Part shown: piece after piece, positions 5,415 through 5,835 of the stretch
Layout of the letters: every line of letters starts with the position of its first letter
Numbering within the stretch: position 1 is the first letter of the stretch
Assembly: GCA_013812985.1 (NCBI GenBank)
Contig: JACCSN010000070.1
Coordinates: forward strand, 1-5,835
Source of the DNA: Hyphomicrobiales bacterium
GTDB lineage: Bacteria > Pseudomonadota > Alphaproteobacteria > Rhizobiales > Afifellaceae
Direction of reading: 5' to 3'
Length of the DNA stretch: 5,835 nt
The notes under the pieces: model-generated
What the model was told of the DNA's origin: nothing
The model's database searches: none
What the model saw: only the letters and a program-made list of their open reading frames with translations
Made by a program: the position numbers and the translations under genes

Positions 5415-5804
5415 ATGCCGCCCGGAGCTGCCCAACCCAATTCCAACATAACCCGCGACGGCACCCTCTCCTTCATCGTGGTCATCATCGGCGGGCTGGC
5501 GCGGTCACGAATGCCGCTCGGGTCCGTCCCCGCCATCAGCTACGCTGCTGGACCGCGTCGCCGGCAGTCGGCTGAGCCGCGCCCCGCCCTGCACACGTAT
5601 GACGGGGTACTGGCGATCTGGAACCTTCAGACGGCCGGCATTGTCGCCGGACATGTCGCGGCGGTGGCGCTCGCCCATGCGCTCGCCCTCCGGCATTTTG
5701 GCGATACCCGCCGCGCCATGGCGAGCCAAGGTCCGCTTGCTCTCCTCATGGTGCTCTACACGCTTCTCGGCCTGTGGCTGCTTTCGACGCCCGCGGCGAT
5801 GTAG
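5415..5804 (+). pseudogene. Probable remnant of a multi-spanning membrane protein (C-terminus resembles the fenitrothion hydrolase-like family)
   Basis: An open frame of 129 codons ending in TAG at 5802-5804. From about residue 65 on (5607 onward) it reads as two membrane segments, LQTAGIVAGHVAAVALAHAL (71-90) and GPLALLMVLYTLLGLWLLS (106-124), joined by the charged loop RHFGDTRRAMASQ. The G-H-V-A ... A-H pattern, the S-Q-x-P/G-L-A-L-L-M-V-x-Y-T segment and a stop soon after L-L-S-T-P recall the C-terminus of large integral membrane proteins annotated as fenitrothion hydrolase (FedB-like), from memory and without a search. Those are several hundred residues long. Here the N-terminal 60 residues are low in family character apart from a short hydrophobic patch (SFIVVIIGGLA, 19-29), and there is no good RBS at 5415. 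I infer a gene that lost most of its 5' part or its middle. A genuine small two-to-three-span membrane protein is the alternative. Confidence 0.45.
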
Positions 5805-5835
5805 GTCCCGTTTCGGCCCCCAACCGTTCGATATG

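Noticed and set aside
4938..5435. 165-codon minus-strand open frame across the tautomerase gene
   Set aside because: It is antisense to a well-supported tautomerase with a good RBS, crosses the intergenic region, and shows no protein family character.
5341..5451. 36-codon plus-strand open frame between the tautomerase and the membrane remnant
   Set aside because: It has no RBS, a proline-rich unconvincing translation and overlaps the next frame. There is nothing to separate it from chance.
1..5835. CRISPR arrays, tRNA/rRNA genes and complete insertion sequences
   Set aside because: No regularly spaced repeats, cloverleaf-like elements with a T-loop consensus, or transposase with terminal inverted repeats could be found by reading both strands.

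Overview
The window is GC-rich, with strong G/C preference at third codon positions in the main genes. Gene content and order suggest an alphaproteobacterium, probably Hyphomicrobiales (rhizobia and relatives). The grounds are a CUT2-type sugar ABC operon in the order binding protein, ATPase, permease, permease, and a serine recombinase N-terminus of a kind common in that group. This placement is inference; no phylogenetic marker gene is present.

Layout. Positions 1-109 (minus) are the first 36 codons of a serine recombinase that runs off the left edge. Positions 110-493 hold no convincing intact gene. They contain several inverted repeats, including a perfect 11-bp dyad just upstream of the recombinase and embedded in three copies of CAAACGG/CCGTTTG. 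They also contain a startless open frame (273-493, minus) that may be the remnant of a gene. Positions 494-4924 (minus) form a four-gene operon: periplasmic binding protein (3899-4924), double-domain ATPase (2376-3857) and two permeases (1438-2379 and 494-1441). The last three genes are joined by 4-nt stop/start overlaps. After a 193-nt divergent intergenic region comes a small tautomerase-family gene (5118-5327, plus). The right end (5415-5804, plus) is an open frame whose second half looks like the C-terminus of a multi-spanning membrane protein, probably a decayed or internally deleted gene.

How it works together. The binding protein would capture a sugar or polyol in the periplasm and deliver it to a channel of two different permease subunits, driven by one tandem-domain ATPase. 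The ligand cannot be named from the sequence, and no catabolic gene for it lies in the window. The tautomerase is transcribed away from the transporter, and a functional link is not shown.

Assessment. The transporter operon is a well-known type. The less ordinary parts are the two flanks: a recombinase edge with ordered repeats on the left, and apparent gene debris on both sides. I see no clear evidence of an undescribed system.
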